Counted from the stretch's first letter, positions 15,288-25,337 are shown. The stretch is 64,000 nucleotides of DNA from Echinicola vietnamensis DSM 17526 (GCF_000325705.1 NC_019904.1:4156001-4220000), one strand, 5' to 3'. Numbers and translations: made by a program. The notes: a model not told the origin generated them from the sequence alone.

Positions 15288-15838
15288 ATGGTTCAAATCT
15301 CTGTTTATCACTATGCGCTTTTATCACAAACTTTTCAGTTAAAGATAAATTTTTCACTAGTTGAAAATGGTATCAAGCAAGCGTGGAGTATAACATATCG
15401 TTAGTTTTTCACGAAACTCAAGCGCATAAAAGGTACTTATCTGAAAGACGCAGTAGAATAGCATGTTGATTTTTGAATAGCTTGGATCATTTTATATATG
15501 GATATTTTGGCTTTTATAATCCTATTTACAAAAGGACCATAACGTTCTTTTGATAATATTCTGCATCCAGAAGTCGATAAGAAATCACCGGACATCACGA
15601 ATATTTTGTCCTACGGGTTTTTAACTAAAGTGGTGGGCTTTTTAGTAACAATGGTTTTTAATATAAATGACGTTAATCTTACGCCTAAGATTTGGATAGC
15701 AATTCTGATTGAATTTTGATAGAAGCATTGAGACAGGGAGGGCATTTGGAAATAACCTTGGGCGATACCCCAAACAAAACCCTTTTCCAGTAGCAAAAGC
15801 GGCTTTTCCATGAGGGATGGAAAAGTGAAGCTGATATG
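15288..15838. other. Intergenic region right of the mobile element
   Basis: No convincing gene was found in 551 bp. Minus-strand open frames at 15611-15811 and 15642-15923 overlap each other and the endonuclease-fold gene and show no family features. A 9-bp hairpin CTTTTCCAT/ATGGAAAAG lies at 15803-15825. Confidence 0.45.
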
Positions 15839-15858
15839 TTACCACATCAGCTTCACTT
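15823..15858 (-). terminator. Hairpin overlapping the stop of the EEP gene
   Basis: A perfect 12-bp stem AAGTGAAGCTGA/TCAGCTTCACTT spans the stop codon of the minus-strand gene ending at 15839. The next hairpin (15803-15825) shares its edge, so two alternative structures may form at the 3' end of the transcript. Confidence 0.6.
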
Positions 15859-16612
15859 CTGACACAACTGGAAGGTGATCCGAAAGCAGGCTTGATTGGT
15901 TTGGACTGGCCAATAGTTGCCATTTTTTTGCGGGATAACCAAAAATGTAATCAATCTTGTATCGCGGATCTTCAGAAGGAGAGGTGGGCGATTGATTATC
16001 CAAGAGTATCCATGGAGCCATACCGACACTTATTTCCTGTGATTCTGGACGGGCATTGAAATCTCCACATAGGAGCAAGGGATGTGTGTTGCTGAGAAGC
16101 ACTTCATTGATCTTCTCCACTTGACGCTGCCGCTCTGCGCTATTGGTGTAGTCCAGGTGGGTGCTGGCGAAGGCAATGATTTTATCATCCGCCAATTCAA
16201 CATGGACTGTAAGTAAGGCCCGCTGTTCTTTGCCATCTGGTGTTAAGGGCAAAAGGATTCTATCGGTTTTGGTGATGGGATATTTGGAGAGGATGCCAAT
16301 ACCGTAGTAGCCACCCGCATAATCGATGGTTTTACCAAATACGCCGAACATCCCCGTCATATGAGCTAATTCAGCAATAAAATCCTTGCCATTTTGGTGT
16401 GGTGCGCGTTCACGGCTGGTATTGATGTCCACTTCCTGTAAGGCTACCAAGTCAGCATCCTGGGCGTGGATAAAGGCTGCAAACTCCTCCATGGAAGCCC
16501 GCTCGCCAAAACGCAGGTTATAACTGACGACTTTTAGGGTGTCCGATAGGACTTGTGCATGTAACTGAAACGAGCATGCGATTAATATCAGGGAAATGGA
16601 AAAGTGTTTCAT
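15839..16612 (-). CDS. Secreted endonuclease/exonuclease/phosphatase (EEP) family hydrolase, paralog 2
   Basis: 257 residues with a signal peptide (about 1-20). EEP-fold motifs are in order: VVSYNLRFGE, LVALQEVDINTSR, GGYYGIGILSKYPI, ASTHLDY, LLCGDFNARP, YKIDYIFG and the catalytic end LLSDHLPVV. It uses a divalent metal to cleave phosphoester bonds. Family members include DNases, sphingomyelinases and inositol-phosphate phosphatases; the sequence alone does not tell which. It lies 74 bp after its paralog and is the last gene of the sigma/FecR/SusCD block. Confidence 0.88.
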   Translation of the reverse strand: MKHFSISLILIACSFQLHAQVLSDTLKVVSYNLRFGERASMEEFAAFIHAQDADLVALQEVDINTSRERAPHQNGKDFIAELAHMTGMFGVFGKTIDYAGGYYGIGILSKYPITKTDRILLPLTPDGKEQRALLTVHVELADDKIIAFASTHLDYTNSAERQRQVEKINEVLLSNTHPLLLCGDFNARPESQEISVGMAPWILLDNQSPTSPSEDPRYKIDYIFGYPAKKWQLLASPNQSSLLSDHLPVVSEVKLMW

Positions 16613-16686
16613 CGGCTTAAATTAAAGGAATAATATTGATTGTTTATTTTTTAAATGCTGTTAGTGAAGAAATTTTTTCAAGATAA

Positions 16687-17508
16687 TCAAGGTCTTGACT
16701 TAAGTTCAAATGTAGCGATCAATGGCAAGTGATCGGATGCTTCTGTTTGGAGTACTTCATGCGATAGGACCCGAAAAGACTCTTTTGGCCTGAAGAGCAC
16801 ATAATCCAATGTACGATTGGGGTTTCGGGAAGGAATGGTAAAACAGCTCCTGTCATGTTCTTGACAAGAACTCATATAGCCTCTTTCAAAAAAGGAGGTC
16901 ATGGTAGGGCCGTCAGGTTTGGCATTAAAATCTCCTCCTAGGATGACTGGATGAGCACGCTCGGTAAGCACACTGTCAATAGCAGGTACTTGGAGTTCCC
17001 GGTTTTCCACGGTCAGTTCTAGGTGTGTATTGGCAATGGTCAATGGCTGTTTATGGACGGTTATGTCGGCCGTCATGAGGATGCGATAGCTGACATATTT
17101 CCCTTCCAGCTCCACCCTTGGAAGCTGGTGGATCTCTTGATGGGATAGGGGAAAGCGGGAGAGGATACCCAAGCCGGTTTCACCGCCCTGATAAGAAATC
17201 GCTTTTCCATAAAAATAGTAGCCCAAACCCGTTTTTTCGGAGATTAGTGCCAGCTGGTTGACCTTTCCACTTCGGGTGGTATTGCGGTCAATTTCCTGAA
17301 GGAAGACAATGTCTGCTCCCGAGTGGCTGATGATATTGGCTATGGAATCCACGTTTGGTGAAGAGCTTTTGTAAGGGGCACAATACTTTACATTATAGCT
17401 CATGACTTTTAAGGTGGTTCCATTGTCGTCGGGTTGGTCCCATGACCATCCGAGTGGTAACATGACTGCGTTCCAACAAAGCAGTATAATGGAAATGAAT
17501 AAGTTCAT
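16687..17508 (-). CDS. Secreted endonuclease/exonuclease/phosphatase (EEP) family hydrolase, paralog 1
   Basis: 273 residues with a signal peptide or anchor (about 1-22). The same EEP motifs occur as in the next gene: VMSYNVKYCAPY, IVFLQEIDRNTTRSG, GGETGLGILSRFPL, ANTHLEL, ILGGDFNAKPDGP, RTLDYVLFRP and ASDHLPLIATF. It is clearly a paralog of the gene at 15839-16612 but diverged, so the pair may act on different parts of one substrate. It begins 72 bp after susD, with a hairpin between them. Being in a SusCD locus implies action on a compound bound at the outer membrane. Confidence 0.88.
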   Translation of the reverse strand: MNLFISIILLCWNAVMLPLGWSWDQPDDNGTTLKVMSYNVKYCAPYKSSSPNVDSIANIISHSGADIVFLQEIDRNTTRSGKVNQLALISEKTGLGYYFYGKAISYQGGETGLGILSRFPLSHQEIHQLPRVELEGKYVSYRILMTADITVHKQPLTIANTHLELTVENRELQVPAIDSVLTERAHPVILGGDFNAKPDGPTMTSFFERGYMSSCQEHDRSCFTIPSRNPNRTLDYVLFRPKESFRVLSHEVLQTEASDHLPLIATFELKSRP

Positions 17509-17541
17509 ATGAAATCGTAACTCGTGTGGTTATAAATTAGT

Positions 17542-17569
17542 GCAGGGAGCCGTTTGGGGTACTCCCTGC
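17542..17569 (-). promoter_or_regulatory. Intercistronic hairpin between susD and the EEP genes
   Basis: GCAGGGAG and CTCCCTGC pair across a 12-nt loop in the 72-bp gap. No T tract follows, so it more likely stabilises the upstream susCD mRNA or tunes downstream expression than terminates fully. Confidence 0.45.
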
Positions 17570-17580
17570 GCAATATTTGG

Positions 17581-19308
17581 TTATTCCCAACCGGGGTTTT
17601 GTCCAAGGTCAGGGTTTTTAATACGCTCTGCATAAGGTACCGGCCACAAGTAGTGCTTACTCGGGTCGAAATGATCCAGTCCACCTTCGGCCACGGATTT
17701 TTCGTAAATAATATCCCCAAATTCATCTGTACCATTGTCCGGATAAGGGTTGGCGCCAAGGTCATTCATACATACTTCCAAGCTTGGTCCCACCATGGCT
17801 TTACCGAGATGAATTTCTCCCTCTTCCCAACGTAATACGTCGAAATACCTCATGCCATCCATGGACATTTCTACACGCCGTTCCCGATGGAGTTCCGTCT
17901 CTAGGTCCAGTCCCCAAGCGTTTAACTCGTCAAGGTTCATGGGGTGCATATTGACACGTTCGCGGAGTTGGTTGACCGTCATATCAATTTGCGCTTGGGT
18001 AAGTGTTCCTCCTTGTATGTTAAATAGTGCTTCAGCGTAGATCAACAGGATTTCAGGATAGCGAATGACATTGATATTATTATGATCCCGGTTGTACAGC
18101 CCAGCCAATTCAATGGAATTGTATTTTTTAAGGTAAAATCCGGTCAAGCCATTGGCACCAAGTCGGTTGTTGTTTTGCAAGACTGCAAATCTCGGCAACT
18201 GATAAATTTCATTGGCTGTGTCGGTGTCGGGATCCCCATCATCTCCACCGGGCCACTCGTCACCAGGGCTGTAGACGGTCATCTTTAGCCTTGGGTCCCT
18301 GTTTTCAAAGTAGTCGGCATAATGCTCCTCGGGGTAATTGTACAGCTCAGAAGTGGCAATACTTTGTCCATAATATTCCAAGCCGGCCTTAGCGGGCTTA
18401 CCGTCAGTACATAAAAAGGCGTCCACTAGCCTTTTGGATGCATTCAAGCGGATATAATCCACGGGTGTACAGGTATAGTTACTCAGGTTGTTGGTTCGTA
18501 GGTCTTCCACGAAGAGGCTGTAGATTATGGCTTCTCTATTCGCGGGATTTGTTTCTGCGTTTCCGGCTAATTTATACATATCGCCATAGTTGGAGTATAA
18601 TGCATAAGGACTATTGTCCATGATCTCCTTAGCGGTATTCGCAGCGACTTCCCACATCTCATTTTGTAGGGCTACCCGAGCTTTGACCGCCAATGCACCC
18701 CAGCGATTTATGCGGCCAACATCATCTCCTGATGGGATTTCTTCGCCCAATTTACTGGCGGCCCAATCCAAATCGTCCATGATAAACTGGACAACTTCTT
18801 CACGTGGCGTTCGAGGCATGTACGCTTCCGAGGCGTTGATGACTTTGTCCACCAAAGGCACATCACCCCAATAGCTCGTCAACCAAAAGTACTGCAGGGC
18901 CCGGATGACTTTGACCTCTGCGGCATAAACATCCTTGGTGTCTTGATCGACATTGGCTTTGTCATAATGGTCCAGGAAATTGTTACAGGTGAAAATCGGG
19001 GCATATAACCAGGACCAAAAACTGGTAAAAGGAAATCCATCCAGTGCCGTATGCCTTCCTCCGGGAATTTTGGCCAAGCCACTGTTGAGATCTCCCCAGA
19101 CCACGTCACCACCAAAGACATTAGGATAGATCAGCAGTTCATAATCTAGCCCCTCATAACAAGGATACAGGGCTGCCCTTAATTGACTTTCGGTTTCCCA
19201 ATAGGTTTCATGGGTTACGCTGTCGAGTGGGTATTTATCGAGAAATTCATCATCACAGGCACTGAATAAAAACAGGGCCAAGATCAAGGAATATTTTATA
19301 TTTTTCAT
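17581..19308 (-). CDS. SusD/RagB-family outer-membrane lipoprotein
   Basis: 575 residues. The signal peptide ends at a lipobox (FLFSAC, Cys18). SusD-type N-terminal region follows (ETYWETESQLRAALYPCYEG), with TPR-like helices and the family C-terminus with the stretch LHRERRVEMSMDGMRYFDVL and ending LWPVPYAERIKNPDLGQNP. SusD binds the nutrient at the cell surface and acts as a lid on the SusC channel. It follows susC by 36 bp and forms one unit with it. The substrate cannot be named; the two EEP enzymes downstream suggest a phosphoester-containing compound. Confidence 0.93.
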   Translation of the reverse strand: MKNIKYSLILALFLFSACDDEFLDKYPLDSVTHETYWETESQLRAALYPCYEGLDYELLIYPNVFGGDVVWGDLNSGLAKIPGGRHTALDGFPFTSFWSWLYAPIFTCNNFLDHYDKANVDQDTKDVYAAEVKVIRALQYFWLTSYWGDVPLVDKVINASEAYMPRTPREEVVQFIMDDLDWAASKLGEEIPSGDDVGRINRWGALAVKARVALQNEMWEVAANTAKEIMDNSPYALYSNYGDMYKLAGNAETNPANREAIIYSLFVEDLRTNNLSNYTCTPVDYIRLNASKRLVDAFLCTDGKPAKAGLEYYGQSIATSELYNYPEEHYADYFENRDPRLKMTVYSPGDEWPGGDDGDPDTDTANEIYQLPRFAVLQNNNRLGANGLTGFYLKKYNSIELAGLYNRDHNNINVIRYPEILLIYAEALFNIQGGTLTQAQIDMTVNQLRERVNMHPMNLDELNAWGLDLETELHRERRVEMSMDGMRYFDVLRWEEGEIHLGKAMVGPSLEVCMNDLGANPYPDNGTDEFGDIIYEKSVAEGGLDHFDPSKHYLWPVPYAERIKNPDLGQNPGWE

Positions 19309-19344
19309 GTCAAGTCGAATTAATTGTTGTAGTTGTATGGCTAT

Positions 19345-22300
19345 TTAAAATCCAAGTTGTACCCCCAATGCCATGGTTCTTACCTGGGGATAAGCATCCC
19401 CGGATGTTTCGCGGACCTCAGGATCGAAGCCGCCAAAATAATCCGTGATGGTAAAGAGGTTTTCACCCGTAAAATATACCCTGCACCGCGAAAGTTTTAT
19501 CCGTTCGATTAACTGCTGGGGTAGGGAATACCCTATCTGCAGGTTCTTTAACCTCAGGTAAGAAGCATCTTCCAGCCAATAATTGGAGAAGAGGATGTTG
19601 TGGTCCGGCTGGTAGTACATTCGGGGATAGGAAGCGTCCGTGTTTTCCGGGGTCCATCGGTCCATGTGGACTTTTTTGGGCACAGAATAGTCATTGATGA
19701 ATGCATGTCGTGCTTCATCACGCAAGTAGCCGTTTACCTTGCCGACTCCTTGGAGGAAGAAGGAAAGATCAAAACCCTTCCACGCGGCAAAACCTCTAAT
19801 GCCATAACTATATCGGGGATATGGATCCCCAAATACCACTTTGTCATATTCATCGATTAGGCCATCTGGCTGTCCTGCTTCGCCACTGATATCCCTGTAA
19901 ATGACGTCGCCTGGTTGTATGATGTCTGCATAACTGCTGATTACGGGGAATGTGGGATTGGTATACCTTCCGGTGGACTCATCAAAAGCTTCAAAATCAT
20001 CAATTTGAGCAAGGCCATTCGTAAGATAACCATAGTAGGCATTGACAGGATCACCTACTCTCCTGATATTATCTCCCAAGGATGCAGCGCTGGATCCCAT
20101 ATCAGTGATTTTATTTTTGGCGTCCGCAATGTTGGCGTTGATACTATAACGGAATTCACCCACTTGGTCTGACCATCCCAATGCAATTTCCCAACCCTTG
20201 TTTTCAATGGCTCCGATATTTTCCAAGGGAAGGTTGCTGGATGAGGTGATGCCAATGAGGGACGGATAGATCGGTTTCAGGAGGGCATTGATATTCTTTT
20301 TCTTAAACCAATCTACCGATAAGGTCATGCGGTCCTTTAACATGCTGAAATCTGCACCGATATTCAGCATTTGGATGGTTTCCCACTGAATATTTTCATT
20401 CGCGAGAGAATATTGCCTGAAGCCCACATTTTCTTTGGCTCCAATCGGATAGGCTTTGGTTTGCCGTTCTATTTCCGTGAGGTACGGGTAGTAATTCCCA
20501 CTGATGTTTTGATTTCCCAGTTCGCCCCATGAAGCCCGTATTTTTCCGACATTGAGAAACGGCTTTGCAAAATCCATAAAGGCTTCTTCCGTAAATTTCC
20601 ATCCGGCAGAGAAGGAAGGGAAAACGCCCCATCGGTTGTCCTTTGAAAACCTCGATGTGCCATCCACCCTAAGATTGGCTTCAAACAGGTACTTTTGGTC
20701 AAAGTCATAGTTTATCCTTCCAAAATAGGAGCGAAGCGCCCATTCTTCCGAAGTACCCCCGTTTACGATGTCCTCGGTGCCAGCATCTATTTCGGTAATG
20801 CCATCCATCAAGATATTTCTTCGGGAAGCATACAATCGAGGCATGCTGGACCATTCTTGAGAGTAACCAGCCAAAAATTTCAATCCATGCCTTCCGATTA
20901 CCTTGTCATAATTAAAAGTAGAAAGCAATGTTTGGGTTAAGGTGGTGTAGTGGCTATTGGCGATGCCATTTCTGATATTTTCATTGGCAGGATGAGGTGT
21001 CCCATCTGCCAAAAACCGTGGCATCGTCGCCGTCCAATCTTTAATATCCCGGTTATAATAATTATAAGCGTATTGTGCATTGATGTACATGCCATCAATC
21101 AGGTCAAGGGTGGCCTTAAAGTTACCGTTAAGGGTTCTTGATTTGCTTTTGGTATAACCGGATTCGTGGGCAGTTCTGACCGGGTTGGTCACGGATCCAT
21201 AGGACCAATATGGTGAATCTTCCCAGCCTCCATCTGCAGTCGGTTGTTGCCACATGACAGGTAGTAATGGGCTGATCCGCTGTGACAACCGGAATACTCC
21301 TGAAGTACCCGCACCCCCAGCATCTCGCTTATAGAAATCGACATAACTGATGTTAGCGTCTAGTGTCAACCGATCAAGCACTTTGGTGCCCAAACGCAAT
21401 CTTACATTATTTCGGGACGAAAAATAGGGATCTCCCACGACCAAACCCGTCTGCTCCAGGTAGCCATAAGAAAGGTAATAGCTGGAATTATCGGTTTGTC
21501 CCTGGACATTAAAATTGTGGTTTTGTTGTGATGAATGTGATTTATAGGTTTCTGAAACCCAATCGGTATTGGAGTAATCATTCGGGAAGTTTCCCGAGTC
21601 ATACCTTTCAAAGGCTTCATCAGCATAGGGAACTGCCACACCTCGTGCCCTTCTGGCCTCGTTTTCCAAGGTCATGTATTCTCGGCCATTTACGAGCTCT
21701 GGCGTGGCTATGGGCGTTTGAATACCAAAATAATTGCTGTAATTGAGGGAAACCTTTTCTTCGCCACCGCCTTTTTTGGTGGTGACCAAGATCACACCAT
21801 TGGCAGCTCGTGCTCCGTAAATGGCAGATGATGCCGCATCTTTCAGCACTGTAACGCTTTCGATATCATCTGGATTTAGCAGGTTAATGTCTCCACCGGC
21901 CACACCGTCAATCAGGATTAATGGAGAGGTTTGACTATTAATGGTATTTACCCCTCTTATCAACATATTGGAAGCGCCCGCACCGGGTTGTCCTGAGGGA
22001 GAAGTGACCGTAAGTCCTGGAATGAGCCCTTGCAGGCCACCGGCTACGGAGGAGATGACTCTCCCTTCCAGCACATCACCTTTTACTTCGGCCACTGCTC
22101 CAGTGATATTGGATCTCTTTTGGCTACCATATCCCACGACAATGACTTCATCGAGTCCCGTTACATCCTCTTCCAAGGTAATGTTAATGGTGGTTTTTCC
22201 GTTTAGTGGATATTCTTGGGCAATAAATCCTAGGTAAGAAATCTTTAGCACGGCATCTGCGGCAGAGACCTCTAGTGTGAAATGACCATCGATATCCGCT

Positions 22301-22812
22301 ACGGTTCCGTTATTGGTTCCTTTTTCCAGTATGGAAGCACCGGGCAGTGGCGCACCATTTTTGTCGGTGACGGTTCCTGTGATCGTTACTGCCTGAAGCA
22401 CAAGGGACTCATTGGGATCGTTATCGGCCTTTTTCTTAAGGACGATTTGGGTGTCCATGATGATTTGATATTCGATTTTCCGAGGGTTAAAAAGCACATT
22501 AAGGACCTCCTCCAGCGGTTTGTCCTGCACGCTTAATGTAATGGTTTCTGCGGCATTGAGTTCGTCATTGCTGTAGATGAATTTAAAGGACGTCTGTGAC
22601 TCTATTTGATAGAGTACTGCTTCCAGTGGTTTGTCCTTTACATCTAGGGTTACCTTTTCATTTTGGCCATAAGCAGAATATGCTTGAATGGGGTTTAGGG
22701 TAGTCAGAAAGATGAGTACCATCAGGATAGGAGGGGACATTACGACCTGCCTAAACCTTAAAAATAATTTGCCTTTCGGCTTACATAGATTTTTCATACT
22801 TTTGATGTGCAT
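19345..22812 (-). CDS. SusC/RagA-family TonB-dependent transporter with STN domain
   Basis: 1155 residues from the ATG at 22812; a GTG at 22839 and an ATG at 22797 are alternatives. Order: signal region, an STN domain (about 50-125, two 'DKPLEAVL/DKPLEEVL' units), a carboxypeptidase-D-like domain (about 140-215, GTVTDKNGAPLPGASILEKG), plug (about 225-350, VIVVGYGSQKRSNITGAV, LIRGVNTIN, DAASSAIYGARAANGVILVT) and a 22-strand barrel ending in Phe (ALGVQLGF). The STN domain is the part that usually talks to a FecR anti-sigma factor, which fits the fecR and sigma genes just upstream. It imports a ligand with SusD. Confidence 0.94.
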   Translation of the reverse strand: MHIKSMKNLCKPKGKLFLRFRQVVMSPPILMVLIFLTTLNPIQAYSAYGQNEKVTLDVKDKPLEAVLYQIESQTSFKFIYSNDELNAAETITLSVQDKPLEEVLNVLFNPRKIEYQIIMDTQIVLKKKADNDPNESLVLQAVTITGTVTDKNGAPLPGASILEKGTNNGTVADIDGHFTLEVSAADAVLKISYLGFIAQEYPLNGKTTINITLEEDVTGLDEVIVVGYGSQKRSNITGAVAEVKGDVLEGRVISSVAGGLQGLIPGLTVTSPSGQPGAGASNMLIRGVNTINSQTSPLILIDGVAGGDINLLNPDDIESVTVLKDAASSAIYGARAANGVILVTTKKGGGEEKVSLNYSNYFGIQTPIATPELVNGREYMTLENEARRARGVAVPYADEAFERYDSGNFPNDYSNTDWVSETYKSHSSQQNHNFNVQGQTDNSSYYLSYGYLEQTGLVVGDPYFSSRNNVRLRLGTKVLDRLTLDANISYVDFYKRDAGGAGTSGVFRLSQRISPLLPVMWQQPTADGGWEDSPYWSYGSVTNPVRTAHESGYTKSKSRTLNGNFKATLDLIDGMYINAQYAYNYYNRDIKDWTATMPRFLADGTPHPANENIRNGIANSHYTTLTQTLLSTFNYDKVIGRHGLKFLAGYSQEWSSMPRLYASRRNILMDGITEIDAGTEDIVNGGTSEEWALRSYFGRINYDFDQKYLFEANLRVDGTSRFSKDNRWGVFPSFSAGWKFTEEAFMDFAKPFLNVGKIRASWGELGNQNISGNYYPYLTEIERQTKAYPIGAKENVGFRQYSLANENIQWETIQMLNIGADFSMLKDRMTLSVDWFKKKNINALLKPIYPSLIGITSSSNLPLENIGAIENKGWEIALGWSDQVGEFRYSINANIADAKNKITDMGSSAASLGDNIRRVGDPVNAYYGYLTNGLAQIDDFEAFDESTGRYTNPTFPVISSYADIIQPGDVIYRDISGEAGQPDGLIDEYDKVVFGDPYPRYSYGIRGFAAWKGFDLSFFLQGVGKVNGYLRDEARHAFINDYSVPKKVHMDRWTPENTDASYPRMYYQPDHNILFSNYWLEDASYLRLKNLQIGYSLPQQLIERIKLSRCRVYFTGENLFTITDYFGGFDPEVRETSGDAYPQVRTMALGVQLGF

Positions 22813-22959
22813 TTGGTGGTTAAATTCATTTTTGATCACAAATCTTTTATCGGAAAATGTTCGCGCATTTTCCGATTTTTTTGTGCAGCCCTATTGCTGA
22901 GGGCATGGGGATATTGTGCATTTGGTGTTCGATTTTTAGCGATGTTTCATAGGCGGTTT

Positions 22960-24114
22960 TTATTGATGAATCGTAATACTATTTCCTTCGATTTGGTATT
23001 GAAGCCCATAGGCCCTCTTAAAGGTTTCCATGACTTCTTCAATGCTCTCCACATCAAAGCTGGCCGTGTAATGCTCGTGCGCTAAAGCACCGTCCAGGTT
23101 AATGATTTCGACATTGTAATGCCTTTCCAGTTTCTTGATGATATTTTCGAAAGGCACATTCTTGAAAATAATTTTGCCGCTTAGCCAAGCGGTATACATG
23201 TCCAAGGATGTTTCATTTATTTGCAAGTCTTTGCTGGTCTTGTCCCATATTGCCAAGTGACCGGCATGAAGTACCGGTGATGCCTCTGGACGGTATGGCT
23301 CATCGTCTCCGTATATACTGACTTTCCCCTCGACCAAGGCTGTTTGGATTAGATTGTCTTCTGGATAGGTGGATAGGTTAAACTGGGTGCCCAAGACGCG
23401 CACGTTCATTTTGCCCGCATTTACGATGAAGGGATGGGCCTTATCTTTCTTAACATTAAAGTATCCTTCCCCGATCAGGGCAACTTTCCTGGTGGCCATG
23501 TTCTCAAAACTGGTCGGATACGTTAGGGAACTGCCTGCGTTTAGGGTCACGTGGGTACTGTCTGGAAGGATGATTTCAAAACGTTTTGCATAGGGGACTG
23601 TAAGCGTATTATAACCGGGTTCACCAGACGATTGCTCGGCATCATTTCCTAAATAAATGAGCTTTCCTCCGCGTTTATTTCCAATTATCCTACCTGCTGC
23701 ATCTTTGATGGGCAAGTCACTTAATCCATCTATGGCGACCAATTCACCGTTATCGAGTTTTAAGGTGATGGTATTTTCTGGAATAATTGCCGGAGAATTC
23801 TCCTTGGAGAATTGAAATGTGTACAAAACATAACCAACACCAAAGACCAATAGGATGGCTGCTGCATAGCGCATGACGGTCGGCAGAAAGTAAGCAGGAG
23901 AGGAGGTATCCAAACCTTTGCGGAACGAATGCCACTCTTTATCAAGGTCAACTTCCTGAGAAGTTTCATGAAACTTAGCTGCGATGAAATGGGCTTTTAT
24001 GGCCTGAAAATATTCTTCATTGGCTTCATCGGCGTCGAGCCATCGGCTGATTTCATTTACCTCTTCTGCTGAAGCAGTTCCTTCAAAATACCTTATTAGT
24101 TTGCCGTCTTCCAT
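22960..24114 (-). CDS. FecR-family anti-sigma/signal transducer
   Basis: 384 residues. A short cytoplasmic N-terminal part (LIRYFEGTASAEEVNEISRW) precedes a transmembrane helix (about 78-98, PTVMRYAAAILLVFGVGYVL). The periplasmic FecR domain follows (YNTLTVPYAKRFEIILPDST, then VTLNAGSSLTYP, GEGYFNVKKDKAHPFIV), and the C-terminal DUF4974 domain (ENIIKKLERHYNVEI, TASFDVESIEEVMETFKRA). It should hold the ECF sigma factor inactive until the STN domain of the SusC transporter signals substrate. Order sigma-fecR-susC-susD is the standard arrangement. Confidence 0.93.
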   Translation of the reverse strand: MEDGKLIRYFEGTASAEEVNEISRWLDADEANEEYFQAIKAHFIAAKFHETSQEVDLDKEWHSFRKGLDTSSPAYFLPTVMRYAAAILLVFGVGYVLYTFQFSKENSPAIIPENTITLKLDNGELVAIDGLSDLPIKDAAGRIIGNKRGGKLIYLGNDAEQSSGEPGYNTLTVPYAKRFEIILPDSTHVTLNAGSSLTYPTSFENMATRKVALIGEGYFNVKKDKAHPFIVNAGKMNVRVLGTQFNLSTYPEDNLIQTALVEGKVSIYGDDEPYRPEASPVLHAGHLAIWDKTSKDLQINETSLDMYTAWLSGKIIFKNVPFENIIKKLERHYNVEIINLDGALAHEHYTASFDVESIEEVMETFKRAYGLQYQIEGNSITIHQ

Positions 24115-24331
24115 GGTGGTGTTTTGGTCATCCGATTAATAAACGACTCAGGAAGCAGGGGTACGTAAGGAAAGCTACATTAAAAACGAAAATAATACAG
24201 ATAAGTAATCAATCTGAGGTTGATCAAGCGGAGAAGTTGAGGGAAATTTAGCTCGATAGTCATCCTGAGCGATTGCCTACCCTGCAGGCAGGGACTCGAA
24301 GGATGGCGAAGGGCCTCGACGGCCTGCCCGT

Positions 24332-24910
24332 TTACAGCATGAACATCAAAAATTCTTTTAGTTGCAGACGCATAGCTTTGAGTGCCAAGGTGATGTGGGT
24401 GTCGACGGTTCGCTTGGAAATCTTTAGTTCTTGGGCTATTTCCATGTTCTTTTTGCCTTCTAACCTGCTTTTTGTAAAGACCTCACGTTGTTTGTCAGGA
24501 AGTGCAGCGATGCTTTCTTGGATCTTTTCGTCCAGTTCCTTTTCCAAGATCAAGGAAGCCGTTTCATTTTGAATAAACCTCAAAGGGTCGGCCAGCTGCC
24601 GTTCATAGTGTTCTTTGGATTTCTTTTGGACGACTGATCGATGTTTTAAATGGTCCAGACAGGCATTTTTGGTAATGGTAAAAAGGTAACTGTTGTTCAG
24701 TGCCGTGATGTTTCTCCTTCTTTCCCATAGTTTTATAAATACATCCTGAACGATTTCTTCTGCATCTTCTGTACTATTGAGGTAGTATTTCGCCAAGTGA
24801 AGGAGTTTATCATAATATAACTTAAAAAGTAATTCAAATGCCTTGTCTCCATCTTGATGTAAAAGATGGATAAATCTACTGGAATCAATATGTGGGTTTT
24901 GATCAGACAA
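24332..24910 (-). CDS. ECF (sigma-70 family) RNA polymerase sigma factor
   Basis: 192 residues. Region 2 has LLFKLYYDKLLHLAKYYL, the 'NSTEDAEEIVQDVFIKLWERR' type core and YLFTITKNACLDHLKH; region 4 has IAALPDKQREVFTKSRLEGK and KKNMEIAQELKISKRTVDTH. It lacks extra domains. It likely directs transcription of the adjacent susCD-EEP genes when released by FecR, and possibly itself. A good promoter match lies upstream at 24988-25017. Confidence 0.95.
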   Translation of the reverse strand: MSDQNPHIDSSRFIHLLHQDGDKAFELLFKLYYDKLLHLAKYYLNSTEDAEEIVQDVFIKLWERRRNITALNNSYLFTITKNACLDHLKHRSVVQKKSKEHYERQLADPLRFIQNETASLILEKELDEKIQESIAALPDKQREVFTKSRLEGKKNMEIAQELKISKRTVDTHITLALKAMRLQLKEFLMFML

Positions 24911-25337
24911 TGAATGTTAGGCGATTTTAACTAAAGCTAAAGCCAGATGACATCCCCAAGCCACGTTTTCACAGCAAGAGGATATAACAAAAATAGAAAA
25001 AAGTGCAGCTCATCAAAAAATACCAGCTATAAAGAAAAAATTACTTAATTGTTAATTCCTTGATCTCACACTTAAGATAAAGTGTATTTGCCATTTAGTA
25101 AAGGAGCTAATATTCGTGTAAGACAGAAGTAATCTGTGCCGCTGGCATTCTTTCAGGGAGAGGAAAGTTTAGAGTTTCCTGCAGTTGGAATCAACAGGTT
25201 TCAGGATATACCGTGCCGATAGCACTTTGGTAGACGGTCTACGTCACCACGAGTATAGCGAAGTGATCTAAAGGTGATGTGATTAAAATTAGACAGGATT
25301 TTTTACTATCGCGGCGATTTGCCTATGAGGCAATCTA
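24911..25337. other. Intergenic region upstream of the sigma gene
   Basis: 427 bp between the sigma factor (leftward) and the stop of the esterase-like gene. Apart from the promoter at 24988-25017 and a small hairpin TTGCCTATGAGGCAA at 25318-25332, which may end the esterase-like transcript, nothing was recognised. Confidence 0.45.
24988..25017 (-). promoter_or_regulatory. Promoter of the ECF sigma gene
   Basis: Read on the minus strand, TTTG (25017-25014) and TATTTTTG (24995-24988) are separated by 18 bp, matching the Bacteroidota TTTG/TAnnTTTG promoter pair. The start codon is 78 bp downstream. Confidence 0.55.

Noticed and set aside
15611..15923. Two overlapping minus-strand open frames right of attR
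   Set aside because: They overlap each other and the EEP gene in other frames and show no recognisable domain.
24258..24311. REP-like repeat shared with 29690-29735
   Set aside because: The common part is limited to short words around GCAGGGA(C/G)TCGAA; the copies differ too much to call a repeat family from two examples.
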